Below are positions 1 to 8,832 of a stretch of 64,000 bases of DNA, piece after piece (positions within the stretch are counted from its first letter, which is position 1; each line of letters opens with the position of its first letter). Under the pieces are notes generated by a model. That model was not told the DNA's origin. It saw only the letters and a list, made by a program, of their open reading frames with translations, and did not search any database. The position numbers and the translations under genes were made by a program. The stretch is from Phycisphaerales bacterium UBA3190 (GTDB lineage Bacteria > Planctomycetota > Phycisphaerae > Phycisphaerales > UBA1924). The stretch spans positions 1 to 64,000 of the forward strand of contig DEXG01000032.1 of the NCBI GenBank assembly GCA_002364005.1, in the 5' to 3' direction.

Positions 1-82
1 CAAGCCAAATAAGATTTTCATGTAGCGGTATTGACCTCCTCGAAACACTCAGGGACCACACATGAAAATCTTATTTGGCTTG
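1..82. repeat. 23-bp perfect inverted repeat at the window edge
   Basis: Bases 1-23 (beginning CAAGCCAAATAAG) are the exact reverse complement of bases 60-82, leaving a 36-base loop. The right arm covers the start codon and first codons of czcC. The left arm begins at base 1, which is suspicious: a contig end often shows such a fold-back when assembly or amplification creates a chimera. If the true contig continues to the left, the repeat may instead be a real hairpin at the czc start. Confidence 0.85.
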
Positions 83-1462
83 ACACCAGGGCTGTGCCTC
101 CTGCTTGGGGCGTGCGCTGGGCCACTTGATCGTTCGTGGGACGATCGGACATATCGCTCTCTCCAGGATCGGTTCGCGGACTCCGACAGGCGCCTGTCAG
201 AGAACGCCGCCGAGAACGCAAATGATCGGCCGCCATTGGGAATCGAAGAACTCGACGCTCTTACGGTCGATGACGCGATTCGTGTTGCAATCAACAACAC
301 GCCCAGGCTTCGCCGTGCGGGGTATCAGGTTGATGTCGCCGCAGGCCGTGTGACACAAGCCGGCCTGTACCCGAATCCTTCTTTCTCATTCGACGCTGAA
401 GCCCTTGGTTCCGATGCCGGATCGGGCGGAGAGACCATCTACCGGCTGGAGCAGGAGATCATCCTCGGAGGCAAACTGGGTCGCGCCCGAGACGTTGCCG
501 ATGCAGATCGAATGGTGGCCAGAGCAGAGTTCGTGGCTGAGGAATACGCTGTGGCTTCGCGAGTGACAAGGTCGTATTTCGCGGCCGTTGCAGCACGCGA
601 GCGCCTAGCGAACAGACAAGATCTGATCGCCCTCGCCGATAGGCTCCTCGAAGCAGCCACAGCCCAAGTTGATGCAGGCGCAGCGACGGAACCAGATCGG
701 CTCCGTGCAGAAGTGGTCAAAGAGCAAGCCGAGATCGAGCTGGAAGCCGCACGTCTCGAAGAGGACGCATCTATGCGGCGGCTCGCGTCAGCCATGGGAC
801 TTGATCACGTCGCTGATCTGCCGCTTACGACAGTCGCTGATGATCTACCCGAGTTTCCGAACCAGGAGGACATCGCAACCCGTGTCATCGAGTCAAACAC
901 TAGGATGGAGGTCGCACGCATTGGTATTGAGCGTGCTCGGCGGGCGCACAAACTTGCCAAAGCAGAAGCCATTCCGAATTTAGTCGCATCGCTTGGACCT
1001 CGCTACTCCGATATTGACAACGAAACCACAGTCGATCTTGGCATTGGTATCGAGATCCCGCTCTTCGATCGCAATCAGGGCGGCATCCAATCAGCGCTGG
1101 CAGAGCGGCTCTCCGCAGCAGCGGATCTACGGGCAATTCAGCTTGAACTGCTCGCCGAAGTCTCGGAGGCGTGGTCCTCCTATGAAGCGGCCCGAATCGC
1201 GGCTACACGATACCGAGAGCAACTGCTACCCAAAGCCGAACGCACGCTCGATCTCACGCGACAAGCGTATGAGCGTGGCAAGGCAGACTACCTGCGACTC
1301 TTGGATGCACAGCAGGTCGTGGTTGAATCACGCATTGCGTATGTCGATGCGCTCCAGCGACTCCAGGAGGCAGCGGCTTTGCTGCGCGAACTTACACAAC
1401 ACAACGCCCCATGGCGTGAACCCCGTGATGGCGATCAGCCCACGGACGAGGTGAACCGATGA
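62..1462 (+). CDS. czcC: CzcC-family outer membrane factor of a metal efflux system
   Basis: This 466-residue protein is the outer membrane channel of a tripartite heavy-metal efflux pump. The N-terminus has a lipoprotein signal ending in a lipobox (LLGAC), and the rest shows the two long coiled-coil TolC/OEP repeats typical of the family: alanine-, arginine- and glutamate-rich helices with phrases such as YPNPSFSF and EIPLFDRNQGGIQSA. Its stop overlaps the czcB start by four bases (ATGA), so the two are translationally coupled. The start at 62 lies inside the inverted repeat at the window edge; the upstream AGGGA is a weak ribosome site, and bases before 1 are unseen. Family assignment is firm; the metal is inferred from CzcA. 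Confidence 0.9.
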   Translation: MKILFGLTPGLCLLLGACAGPLDRSWDDRTYRSLQDRFADSDRRLSENAAENANDRPPLGIEELDALTVDDAIRVAINNTPRLRRAGYQVDVAAGRVTQAGLYPNPSFSFDAEALGSDAGSGGETIYRLEQEIILGGKLGRARDVADADRMVARAEFVAEEYAVASRVTRSYFAAVAARERLANRQDLIALADRLLEAATAQVDAGAATEPDRLRAEVVKEQAEIELEAARLEEDASMRRLASAMGLDHVADLPLTTVADDLPEFPNQEDIATRVIESNTRMEVARIGIERARRAHKLAKAEAIPNLVASLGPRYSDIDNETTVDLGIGIEIPLFDRNQGGIQSALAERLSAAADLRAIQLELLAEVSEAWSSYEAARIAATRYREQLLPKAERTLDLTRQAYERGKADYLRLLDAQQVVVESRIAYVDALQRLQEAAALLRELTQHNAPWREPRDGDQPTDEVNR

Positions 1463-2991
1463 ATACACTGACAAAGACGCTCCTCGCACTAACTCTAATT
1501 GCCATCGCCTTCGCTACGGCTGGTTGCGGCGATAGCAGTGGGCTCGATGACCATGCCGAAGACTCAGGGCACTCCGAGAGCGATGGGCACAATCATGGCA
1601 GCACTGAGGCGGATGATCACAGCGATGCCGGAGATGCACATGGTCACGACGAGGGAAGTGAGGACGGGCACGAAGAGCATGGCGAGGACGTTATTAAGCT
1701 CTCACCGCAGCAGCTTGAGCGTGCGGGTGTTCTGATTCAGCCGCTCAGCGGTGGCACCATAACGACGCATATCACGCTGCCAGCAGAAGTCGGCCTGAAC
1801 CTGGATGCAGTACTTCATGTGACCCCGCGGGTGCCTGGGATCGTTTCGGAGGTCTCTGGTCTACTCGGCCATGCTGTTGTTCAGGGTGACCTGCTCGCCA
1901 TTCTCGAAAGCCCCGAGCTTGGCGAGGCGAAGATCGCCTATCTGCAATCAGTACAGTCGAAGGCAATCGCTGATGCAGAACTCAATCGACAGCGCACGAT
2001 CAGCCAGAACACGCAAACGCTGCTGGATCTGCTGAAATCCGAGCCGGAACTGGATGAGTTGCGAGCGGGAGTTGCAGATCTTCGCATCGGCGAGAACAAG
2101 GGTCGGCTCCTCTCCGCTTACGCGAGAGTGCGAGCGGCCGAAGCAAACTACGCCCGCGAGCGTGAACTCCAGAAGAAGAGTCTTTCCACGGAGTCAGACC
2201 TGCTTGCAGCGCAGGAGGCTTTCAATAGCACCCAAGCTGACTATTTTGCTGCCTTTGAGGACATCGACTTCACCTACCAACTCCGACTTCAAGAGGCCGA
2301 ACGAGCGGCCCGCGTGGCTTCATCATCGGTGGATAACTCGGAACGGCGGCTCCACTTACTCGGGTTGAGCCATGAACAGGTCGCCGGCATCACTGATGAT
2401 CCTGATGTCGATGTTGCTCGATACTCGCTGACCGCTCCGATCGGCGGGCGCATCATCGCAAAGCACATCACGCCCGGTGAAAGGGTTGGCACCGACGAAA
2501 CGGTTTACACCATCGCGAACCTCGACACGGTCTGGCTGAATATCTCCGTCTATAGCCAATACGCGGGCCAAATCACAGAGGGACTTCAGGTGGTAGTTCA
2601 CGCCGGGGATCGAACCACGACCGGCGTAGTTGATTATGTCAGTGCGGTTGTATCGGAGTCAACACGGACGGTCTCGGCACGAGTTGTCCTCGACAATCAG
2701 GACCGATCTTGGAAGCCGGGCGAGTTTGTCACGGCCCGAGTCGAAACGAGGCAGACACCTGTTGCACGCGTCGTCCCGTTGGATGCGATTCAGACGTTTG
2801 AGGGTCAACAGGTGGTCTTTGTACAGGACGCTGATGGCATCGAGCCCGTCGCTGTTCGCCTGGGTCGAAAAAACGATGTGTCCGTCGAACTGGTCGGAGA
2901 CGACATCGCTCTCGGCACACCGGTCGTTATCCGTAACAGTTTTCTCATGAAAGCCGAGCTTGGCAAGAGCGCCGCCGGTCACGAGCACTAA
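1459..2991 (+). CDS. czcB: CzcB-family periplasmic adaptor with histidine-rich N-terminus
   Basis: This 510-residue membrane fusion protein links the inner membrane pump CzcA to the outer membrane channel CzcC. It has a lipoprotein signal with cysteine at about residue 23. Residues 30-75 form an acidic, histidine-rich stretch with nine histidines among Asp/Glu/Gly, a likely metal-binding segment, and the C-terminus ends GHEH. Barrel-sandwich and hairpin regions follow (LHVTPRVPGIVSEV, then a coiled coil near residues 175-285, then SLTAPIGGRIIAKHITPGERV). It overlaps czcC by four bases, and czcA starts 10 bases after its stop. Adaptor identity is firm; that the His-rich segment captures metal is inferred. 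Confidence 0.92.
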   Translation: MNTLTKTLLALTLIAIAFATAGCGDSSGLDDHAEDSGHSESDGHNHGSTEADDHSDAGDAHGHDEGSEDGHEEHGEDVIKLSPQQLERAGVLIQPLSGGTITTHITLPAEVGLNLDAVLHVTPRVPGIVSEVSGLLGHAVVQGDLLAILESPELGEAKIAYLQSVQSKAIADAELNRQRTISQNTQTLLDLLKSEPELDELRAGVADLRIGENKGRLLSAYARVRAAEANYARERELQKKSLSTESDLLAAQEAFNSTQADYFAAFEDIDFTYQLRLQEAERAARVASSSVDNSERRLHLLGLSHEQVAGITDDPDVDVARYSLTAPIGGRIIAKHITPGERVGTDETVYTIANLDTVWLNISVYSQYAGQITEGLQVVVHAGDRTTTGVVDYVSAVVSESTRTVSARVVLDNQDRSWKPGEFVTARVETRQTPVARVVPLDAIQTFEGQQVVFVQDADGIEPVAVRLGRKNDVSVELVGDDIALGTPVVIRNSFLMKAELGKSAAGHEH

Positions 2992-3001
2992 GGAGCTACA
3001 C

Positions 3002-6000
3002 ATGCTTGGCAGAGTTATCGATTTTTCAATTCGCCAGCGGACGCTAGTCCTGCTTGCGACACTCGCTCTTGTTGGCGTCGGTGTGTATAGCTTTACACGC
3101 CTACCCATCGACGCCGTTCCGGACATCACGAATGTCCAAGTGCAAATTAACACCAATGTTCCGGCGTTGTCTCCGGTTGAGATCGAGCAGCAGGTCACTT
3201 TCCCGATCGAATGGTCGATGGGCGGTCTACCGAATATCGATTACGTCCGCTCCATTTCTCGCTACGGGCTGTCGCAGGTCACGGTGGTTTTCGAGGAAGG
3301 CACAGACATTTTCTGGGCGAGGCAGCTCGTCGGCGAACGCCTGACCGAAGCACGCGGGTCGCTCCCGCCCGGACTGGCCGAACCACAGATGGGACCAATC
3401 TCGACCGGTCTGGGCGAGATCTACATGTGGTCGGTCGAGGCCACCGGACTGAAACCGGACGGGAGTGAATACTCGCCCCAGGATCTGCGAACAGTCCAGG
3501 ACTGGGTCATCCGCCCGCAGCTCCGCACTGTGCCCGGCGTCACCGAGGTCAACAGCATCGGCGCGTACGAAGAACAGTTTCATGTGACTCCCGACCCGGC
3601 AAAGCTTATGGCCTTTGGCTTGTCCTTCCGTGACATCATGCAGGCCATTGCGGAGAACAACGCAAACGCAGGCGGTGGCTACATCGAGCACGCCGGAGAG
3701 GCGTATCTGGTCCGAGCCACAGGTCTGATCCGAGACGTGGAAGACATCCGAAACATTATTATCAAGAGCGATGACGGAGTTCCGGTTCATATCCGCGATG
3801 TGGCGGATGTTGGCGTTGGTGACGAGCTACGCACGGGTGCAGCCACACACGACGGCCAAGAGGTTGTCATCGGCACAGCCATGATGTTGCTTGGGGCCAA
3901 TAGCCGGACAGTCTCTGAGGATGTTCATTCACGGATGGAGCAGATCCAGAAGACGCTGCCCGAGAACGTCACGGTAAAAACGCTCTATAACCGGACCTAC
4001 CTTGTCGACGCCACTCTTCACACGATTGAGAAGAACCTCTTCGAGGGCGCCGTTCTCGTCATCGTAATTCTACTTCTCCTGCTCGGCAATCTGCGCGCAG
4101 CAGTCATCGTAGCTTGTGCTATTCCGCTGTCGATGCTGTTCGCGATCACCGGCATGGTGGAGAACAAAGTCAGCGCGAACCTGCTCAGCCTCGGTGCGAT
4201 CGACTTCGGAATCATCGTGGATGGTGCCGTGGTCTTTGTCGAGAACATCGTGAGGCGCGCCTCGGAGGAGCAAGAGCACAAGAAGCGGCGGCTCACCAAC
4301 GACGAACGGCTGTCGATCATCGGCGAGGCTGGAAAGCAGGTCGCCAAACCAACGCTCTTCGGCATACTCATCATCATGATCGTGTACCTCCCGGTTCTTA
4401 CGCTCACTGGAATCGAGGGCAAGATGTTCCGCCCGATGGCTGGCGTGGTGCTGCTCGCGCTCGCCGGTGCCCTGATCCTGACGTTTACCTTCATCCCCGC
4501 AGCCTGCGCTCTCCTCCTTCGGGGCAAGTTCTCCGAGAAGGAGAGCTTCCTCATCCGATGGACCAAGACGGTATATCGCCCGTCACTAAATGCTGCGCTC
4601 AGGCTTCGATGGCTCACCGTGGGCTTCGCCGTTCTTCTGCTTTTAGTTTCGGGCCTGGTTGCCAGCAGACTTGGCAGCGAGTTCGTACCCAAGCTTGGTG
4701 AGGGCGCTCTCGCCGTGCAGCCAGCTCGGATCCCCAGCATCGGAATCACGACGAGTGTTGAGATGCAGAAAGACTTCGAACGATCGCTCCGCGACGAGTT
4801 CCCCGATGAGATCGCCAGCATCTTCGCCCGGACGGGGACCGCCGAGGTCGCCACCGACCCGATGGGGCCGAATGTCAGTGATACCTACCTCATGCTGAAT
4901 CCGCGTGAGGAGTGGACACGAGCATCCACACAGGAGGAACTAGCCGAGGAGATCGAGGAGTTCCTTGGCTCAATCCCCGGCCAGAACTACGAGATTTCGC
5001 AGCCAATCGAATTGCGATTCAACGAGTTGATCAGTGGCGTGCGAAGTGATCTGGCTGTAAAGATTTTCGGGGATGATCTCGACTTATTGCTGCAGTCGGG
5101 CAACGAGATCGCCGCGGTGATGCAGACTATTCCCGGGGCGTCCGATGTCAAGGTCGAGCAGGTCTCCGGCCTCAGTGTGCTCACCATCGACATCGATCGC
5201 GAGAAGATTTCTCGTTACGGCCTCAATGTCAGCGATATTCAAGAGGTCGTATCTATTGCTTTCGGTGGTGAGGAAGCCGGAACCTTGTATGACGGCGACA
5301 GACGCTTTCCTATTGTTGTTCGACTACCGGAGAACCTGCGAGGCGAGGTCGATTTTGTGAGGAACCTCCCTATTCCTTTGCCTGAGGGTGAAGGCGTCCA
5401 GCTTGCCTCCGCTGATGAGAGCATGCCCGGGATGGGTGCTGAAATCCGGTACATCCCGCTCGAAGCCGTCGCCCAGGTCGATGTCGCAGAGGGCCCGAAC
5501 CAGATCAGCCGGGAGAACGCGAAGCGACGGCTGGTCGTGCAAGCGAATATCCGCGGGCGTGATATGGGCTCTTTCGTCGCGGAGGCACAAGAACGACTTG
5601 ACGCGGAGGTCGCTTTGCCGGATGGCTACTACATCACCTGGGGTGGACAGTTCGAGAACCTCGCCCGCGCGAGACAACGCCTGTTGATCGTTGTTCCGCT
5701 CGCGTTGTCGCTTATCTTCATCATGCTGTTCACCGCCTTCGGCAATGCGCGGCACGCGATCTTGGTCTATACCGGAGTGCCGCTCGCGCTCACCGGGGGC
5801 ATCATCGCCCTCTGGCTACGGGGCATGCCGTTTAGCATCAGCGCTGGTGTTGGCTTTATTGCTCTCTCAGGCGTCGCAGTGCTCAATGGTGTGGTGATGA
5901 TCACGTTTATCAACCAACTTCGCGATGAAGGCAAGACGATGCGAGATGCCGTTATCGAGGGCAGTCTTTCCCGTCTCCGCCCGGTCCTTATGACCGCGTT

Positions 6001-6178
6001 GGTCGCCAGTCTCGGCTTCGTGCCGATGGCTTTGAACACGGGAATGGGGGCCGAAGTGCAGCGCCCCCTCGCAACTGTTGTCATCGGCGGGCTTATCAGT
6101 TCGACCGTGCTCACTTTGTTCGTGCTTCCGACACTCTACCTCTGGTTCGGTGGGCGGAAACAGGAAATCGTCATCTAA
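3002..6178 (+). CDS. czcA: CzcA-family heavy-metal efflux RND transporter
   Basis: This 1058-residue inner membrane proton antiporter exports metal cations through CzcBC. The N-terminus (LGRVIDFSIRQRTLVLLATL) is the first transmembrane helix. Transmembrane segment 4 carries DFGIIVDGAVVFVEN at about residues 401-415, with the two aspartates and the glutamate of the HME subfamily that exports divalent cations (Zn, Co, Cd or Ni), not the copper/silver type. Twelve hydrophobic segments and two large periplasmic loops are visible. The ATG at 3002 follows a good AAGGAG; an in-frame start further upstream would overlap czcB and lacks support. Length fits the family. Confidence 0.95.
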   Translation: MLGRVIDFSIRQRTLVLLATLALVGVGVYSFTRLPIDAVPDITNVQVQINTNVPALSPVEIEQQVTFPIEWSMGGLPNIDYVRSISRYGLSQVTVVFEEGTDIFWARQLVGERLTEARGSLPPGLAEPQMGPISTGLGEIYMWSVEATGLKPDGSEYSPQDLRTVQDWVIRPQLRTVPGVTEVNSIGAYEEQFHVTPDPAKLMAFGLSFRDIMQAIAENNANAGGGYIEHAGEAYLVRATGLIRDVEDIRNIIIKSDDGVPVHIRDVADVGVGDELRTGAATHDGQEVVIGTAMMLLGANSRTVSEDVHSRMEQIQKTLPENVTVKTLYNRTYLVDATLHTIEKNLFEGAVLVIVILLLLLGNLRAAVIVACAIPLSMLFAITGMVENKVSANLLSLGAIDFGIIVDGAVVFVENIVRRASEEQEHKKRRLTNDERLSIIGEAGKQVAKPTLFGILIIMIVYLPVLTLTGIEGKMFRPMAGVVLLALAGALILTFTFIPAACALLLRGKFSEKESFLIRWTKTVYRPSLNAALRLRWLTVGFAVLLLLVSGLVASRLGSEFVPKLGEGALAVQPARIPSIGITTSVEMQKDFERSLRDEFPDEIASIFARTGTAEVATDPMGPNVSDTYLMLNPREEWTRASTQEELAEEIEEFLGSIPGQNYEISQPIELRFNELISGVRSDLAVKIFGDDLDLLLQSGNEIAAVMQTIPGASDVKVEQVSGLSVLTIDIDREKISRYGLNVSDIQEVVSIAFGGEEAGTLYDGDRRFPIVVRLPENLRGEVDFVRNLPIPLPEGEGVQLASADESMPGMGAEIRYIPLEAVAQVDVAEGPNQISRENAKRRLVVQANIRGRDMGSFVAEAQERLDAEVALPDGYYITWGGQFENLARARQRLLIVVPLALSLIFIMLFTAFGNARHAILVYTGVPLALTGGIIALWLRGMPFSISAGVGFIALSGVAVLNGVVMITFINQLRDEGKTMRDAVIEGSLSRLRPVLMTALVASLGFVPMALNTGMGAEVQRPLATVVIGGLISSTVLTLFVLPTLYLWFGGRKQEIVI

Positions 6179-6196
6179 CTGAAGGGAGTTACACCG

Positions 6197-6532
6197 ATGC
6201 AAGAAATCAAAGCTTTTATCCGGCCCAACATGCTCAATGCGGTGCTTCAAGCCCTGCACGAGCATCCTGACTTCCCAGGTGTCACAGTGTCGGAGGTTCG
6301 AGGATTCGGGAAAGTCGCAGGTCGCGACCCTTCACAACCCAGCGGCTATGGAACGGTGTCGATGGTCAAGCTCGAGTGCATTGTCGAAGCGGGCCACGCA
6401 GCGGAAGTGGTGCAGACCATTCAAGAGCATGCAGCTACAGGTCGGCCGGGTGATGGAAAGATCGCTATTCAAGATGTGAGTTCCGTGACCCGTATTCGCA
6501 CAGGCGAAACGGGCCGGGATGCGATGATCTGA
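6197..6532 (+). CDS. PII-like regulator of the cation-pump-associated group
   Basis: This 111-residue protein has the PII fold: an N-terminal strand (MQEIKAFIRPNMLNAVLQAL), a shortened and diverged T-loop region (residues 34-55), and the C-terminal signature GDGKIAIQDVSSVTRIRTGE that binds adenine nucleotides in PII proteins. It follows czcA by 18 bases with a clear GGGAG ribosome site, so it belongs to the efflux operon. PII homologues beside CzcA-type pumps form a recognised group (PII-NG) that is distinct from GlnB/GlnK, and the tyrosine-bearing T-loop of GlnB is not evident. A role in sensing nucleotide or metal state and modulating the pump is inferred from position only. Confidence 0.85.
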   Translation: MQEIKAFIRPNMLNAVLQALHEHPDFPGVTVSEVRGFGKVAGRDPSQPSGYGTVSMVKLECIVEAGHAAEVVQTIQEHAATGRPGDGKIAIQDVSSVTRIRTGETGRDAMI

Positions 6533-6549
6533 ATGAGGGCATTGCGCGG

Positions 6550-6828
6550 ATGTCACGCTCAAAGAAGAGGAAACGTGGCCAGCGTCGGACTTCGCATCGA
6601 TCGCTGCACGGGCGGAGAGCGATTCCGACGAGACCAAAGGCGAACCTCCGACGAGCGATCGTGTTGTCAGCTGTCCTGTTCGTGTTGCTCGGGTTTACTG
6701 CCTTTGGCATTCTTGAATCGATCCGCATCCATGGGCATGTCCACCTAAACATGCTCATGCTGATTCTTGATGGTGTGGCTGGTTTGTACACAGTCTTAGA
6801 ATGGAGTTCCTGGCACAAGTATCACTGA
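6550..6828 (+). CDS. Small basic two-helix membrane protein of the metal operon
   Basis: I do not recognise this 92-residue protein. The first 35 residues are very basic (many Arg, Lys). Two hydrophobic helices follow, at about residues 37-57 and 67-86, joined by a short loop with HGHVH, and the tail ends WSSWHKYH. By the positive-inside rule the N-terminus should face the cytoplasm. It starts 17 bases after the PII-like gene, so it is probably the last gene of the czc operon. The histidines could bind metal, but this is a guess. Confidence 0.65.
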   Translation: MSRSKKRKRGQRRTSHRSLHGRRAIPTRPKANLRRAIVLSAVLFVLLGFTAFGILESIRIHGHVHLNMLMLILDGVAGLYTVLEWSSWHKYH

Positions 6829-6988
6829 GTTGTCATTCATTCTATATGTGCGACGTTGAGATCACAATTGCGCGTTGGCTACCAAGACTGGCGTCCTGCT
6901 GTATTAATCCGCTCTCCACACGTTCGCTTGACGATCACTCAGGGAGTGGGACTACGAGATGTTCGGAGTAACCTGTAATCATGGATCA

Positions 6989-7816
6989 CTAGCAATGTTG
7001 TATATCTAGGCTCTCAGGAGTCTGTAGAGCCTTGATGATGCCTGCTGCGGTGTTTTGAATTCGATCCAGAGACGCGGCAAGCGTCTCGGCCTTGCCGTCG
7101 TAGAGCTGGATGTAGTCGCTCGCGGCCGAGCCGGTCTCCAGCCCGATGGCCTGACAGACGACGAAGGCGACAGCTTCGGCCTCGGTCTCCCGCACGGTCT
7201 TGCTATCGGGGCGCTGGTCGCCACGATGCAGCAGCTCGTGTGTGAGTTCATGGACGATGACCGAGAACTCGTGGGCCGGTTCAAGATCAGCTCGGATGCT
7301 GATCCGTCCCCCGCGTGAGACGCCGTCGGCTCCGGGCGGCACGTCGTCGTAGTCGAGCGTGATACCGCATTCCGCGACCTGCTCTTTGATTCTGACGAGG
7401 TGATGCAGAGGATCTCCGCTGACCCGCGATGGTTCCGGGAGCGGCTCTCCGTCGGTCTGGGATACGTCGAAGACGTACACGCCGCGGAATCGGAGGACGG
7501 GCTTGTCTCGGTCGGACTGCTCCTCGCCCTCGGGCTTGTCGTTCTTCGGGCGGATGCTCATCGGGGCGATAATCACAATCCCCTTCTCACCCTTCTTGAC
7601 GAAGCGGCCCATCTGTTTCCAGGTACTGAACCCCGCGACGTGAGTCGCGTCGGGATTCTGCGAGAGGATGAGAAGGACGTTCCCGAAGCTGTACCGGTGA
7701 AACCTGGCGAGCATCGCGAGGTACTGCGTGATTTGCTCACTCTTTCCGTTCTTGAGCGCGTCGGTGAGATTCTGGAGTGCCTGGTCGGCGATCTTCTTTG
7801 CTTCTTCGGCTTTCAT
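6989..7816 (-). CDS. ArdC-like antirestriction protein / zincin metallopeptidase
   Basis: The 275-residue protein has the two-domain ArdC layout: an N-terminal single-stranded-DNA-binding domain (residues 1-130, with RFHRYSFGNVLLI and the phrase FSTWKQMGRFVKKGEKGI) and a C-terminal zinc metallopeptidase-like domain with HELTHELLH near residue 195 (HExxH) and a downstream ETEAEAVAF glutamate. ArdC proteins enter or act with incoming plasmid DNA and protect it from restriction. The start has an ideal AAAGGAG. The gene is the most distal of the minus-strand block that starts next to the putative oriT, a typical place for anti-defence genes. Confidence 0.88.
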   Translation of the reverse strand: MKAEEAKKIADQALQNLTDALKNGKSEQITQYLAMLARFHRYSFGNVLLILSQNPDATHVAGFSTWKQMGRFVKKGEKGIVIIAPMSIRPKNDKPEGEEQSDRDKPVLRFRGVYVFDVSQTDGEPLPEPSRVSGDPLHHLVRIKEQVAECGITLDYDDVPPGADGVSRGGRISIRADLEPAHEFSVIVHELTHELLHRGDQRPDSKTVRETEAEAVAFVVCQAIGLETGSAASDYIQLYDGKAETLAASLDRIQNTAAGIIKALQTPESLDIQHC

Positions 7817-8659
7817 GTCTTTGCTCCTTTGCGGGTCCCGCGACGTGCGGCCCCTTCACAAGGAACGGGGCCACTCGCGGGTGCAATGGAGCGAGCGGAG
7901 CGAAGCCGGCAGGAGGTCGGAGGGTCCTGCGAAGCAGGCATAAACGAATGACAGATCGAACCCGCGGCCCTCAAGGTGCGGGCGTCCCCGGCGATGGACG
8001 GGGCGGGTCTGGCGTGAGGTGTGCGAGGCCCGGAGACCGGAAGCGCCCTCTGGCGCGGTGACGGCAGGAGCGGAGCGTCAGAGAGCCGAGAGCGTTGTGA
8101 GCCGACCGGACGACTCAGATACCGACGCAGTGACTCGAAAGGTGAGCTGTCACTTCTCGTGAAGCCCACCATGTGACACTCGTTGACTCGTCACTCATCT
8201 CTCGCGGTGCCCGAGGGTGTCCTCCTGGAAACAGAAGAAGCTGTCATGTGAGCGAGACAGGATCAAGTCCCGCTTCGCCCGAAGGTCTTGTCCGTGGGCC
8301 GGTCCGTATCGAGGCAGGCTGCTCACCGCGGTCTGGTCTGTCCGAACAGCCCGACGAGTGCCCTGAGAGTTTGTGGCGTATCCGATGTTCAACTCATCCA
8401 GAATGTGGTCGCGGTCAACTCTCGACAGACGACTGCTAGCCTCTGAAGGCGTCGATGCGGAGATGATCGATGCGATTTTGCTCAACCGGTCATTCGGCCC
8501 GAGTCCTCGTCCTGAATGCCCACGCTACGCGTGGCACCAGCCCCACCTCGATCGAAGACCTGTGCAGTAGTCCTGTGGGGTCGCCCCTTGTCTGACAGGT
8601 AATCGGATGAGCAACACGATGCAGCTCACACACCGGCTTGCACGGGATTTCATCCACCG
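7817..8659. other. Long non-coding stretch between ardC and the origin
   Basis: No open frame here has codon use or composition resembling the neighbours. The half near ardC is very GC-rich with short purine-rich repeats (gcgagcggagcgaagccgg type). It should hold the ardC promoter, but I see no clear -35/-10 pair. A 96-codon frame on the minus strand (8195-8485) was considered and not accepted. Confidence 0.5.
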
Positions 8660-8832
8660 AATATCGTCGAACAACAACAGGTAGAAGATCTAGGTATAAG
8701 ACTCTCGGTTTTACGGGGGGGCGATTCAGCGCATCAACGGCGTCATACGGAGGGCGATTCAGCGCACGCAGGAAGGGCGATTCATCGTGGATAAGTCACT
8801 GGATTCACAGGGTTGTTCACAGGTAATCCGAT
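8660..8832. other. Putative iteron-type replication origin (oriV)
   Basis: Three copies of GGGCGATTCA-type iterons lie at 8719-8733, 8752-8766 (both GGGCGATTCAGCGCA) and 8775-8787 (GGGCGATTCATCG), spaced 33 and 23 bases apart, close to three and two helical turns. The first two share an upstream TACGG extension. Two DnaA-box-like sites follow, CGTGGATAA at 8786-8794 and TTGTTCACA at 8813-8821, each one mismatch from consensus. An AT-richer stretch at 8660-8715 could be the unwinding element. It abuts repA, which is the usual arrangement for iteron plasmids. Confidence 0.75.

Noticed and set aside
8195..8485. 96-codon minus-strand frame in the region before oriV
   Set aside because: No ribosome site, no similarity and composition unlike neighbours; cannot be supported.
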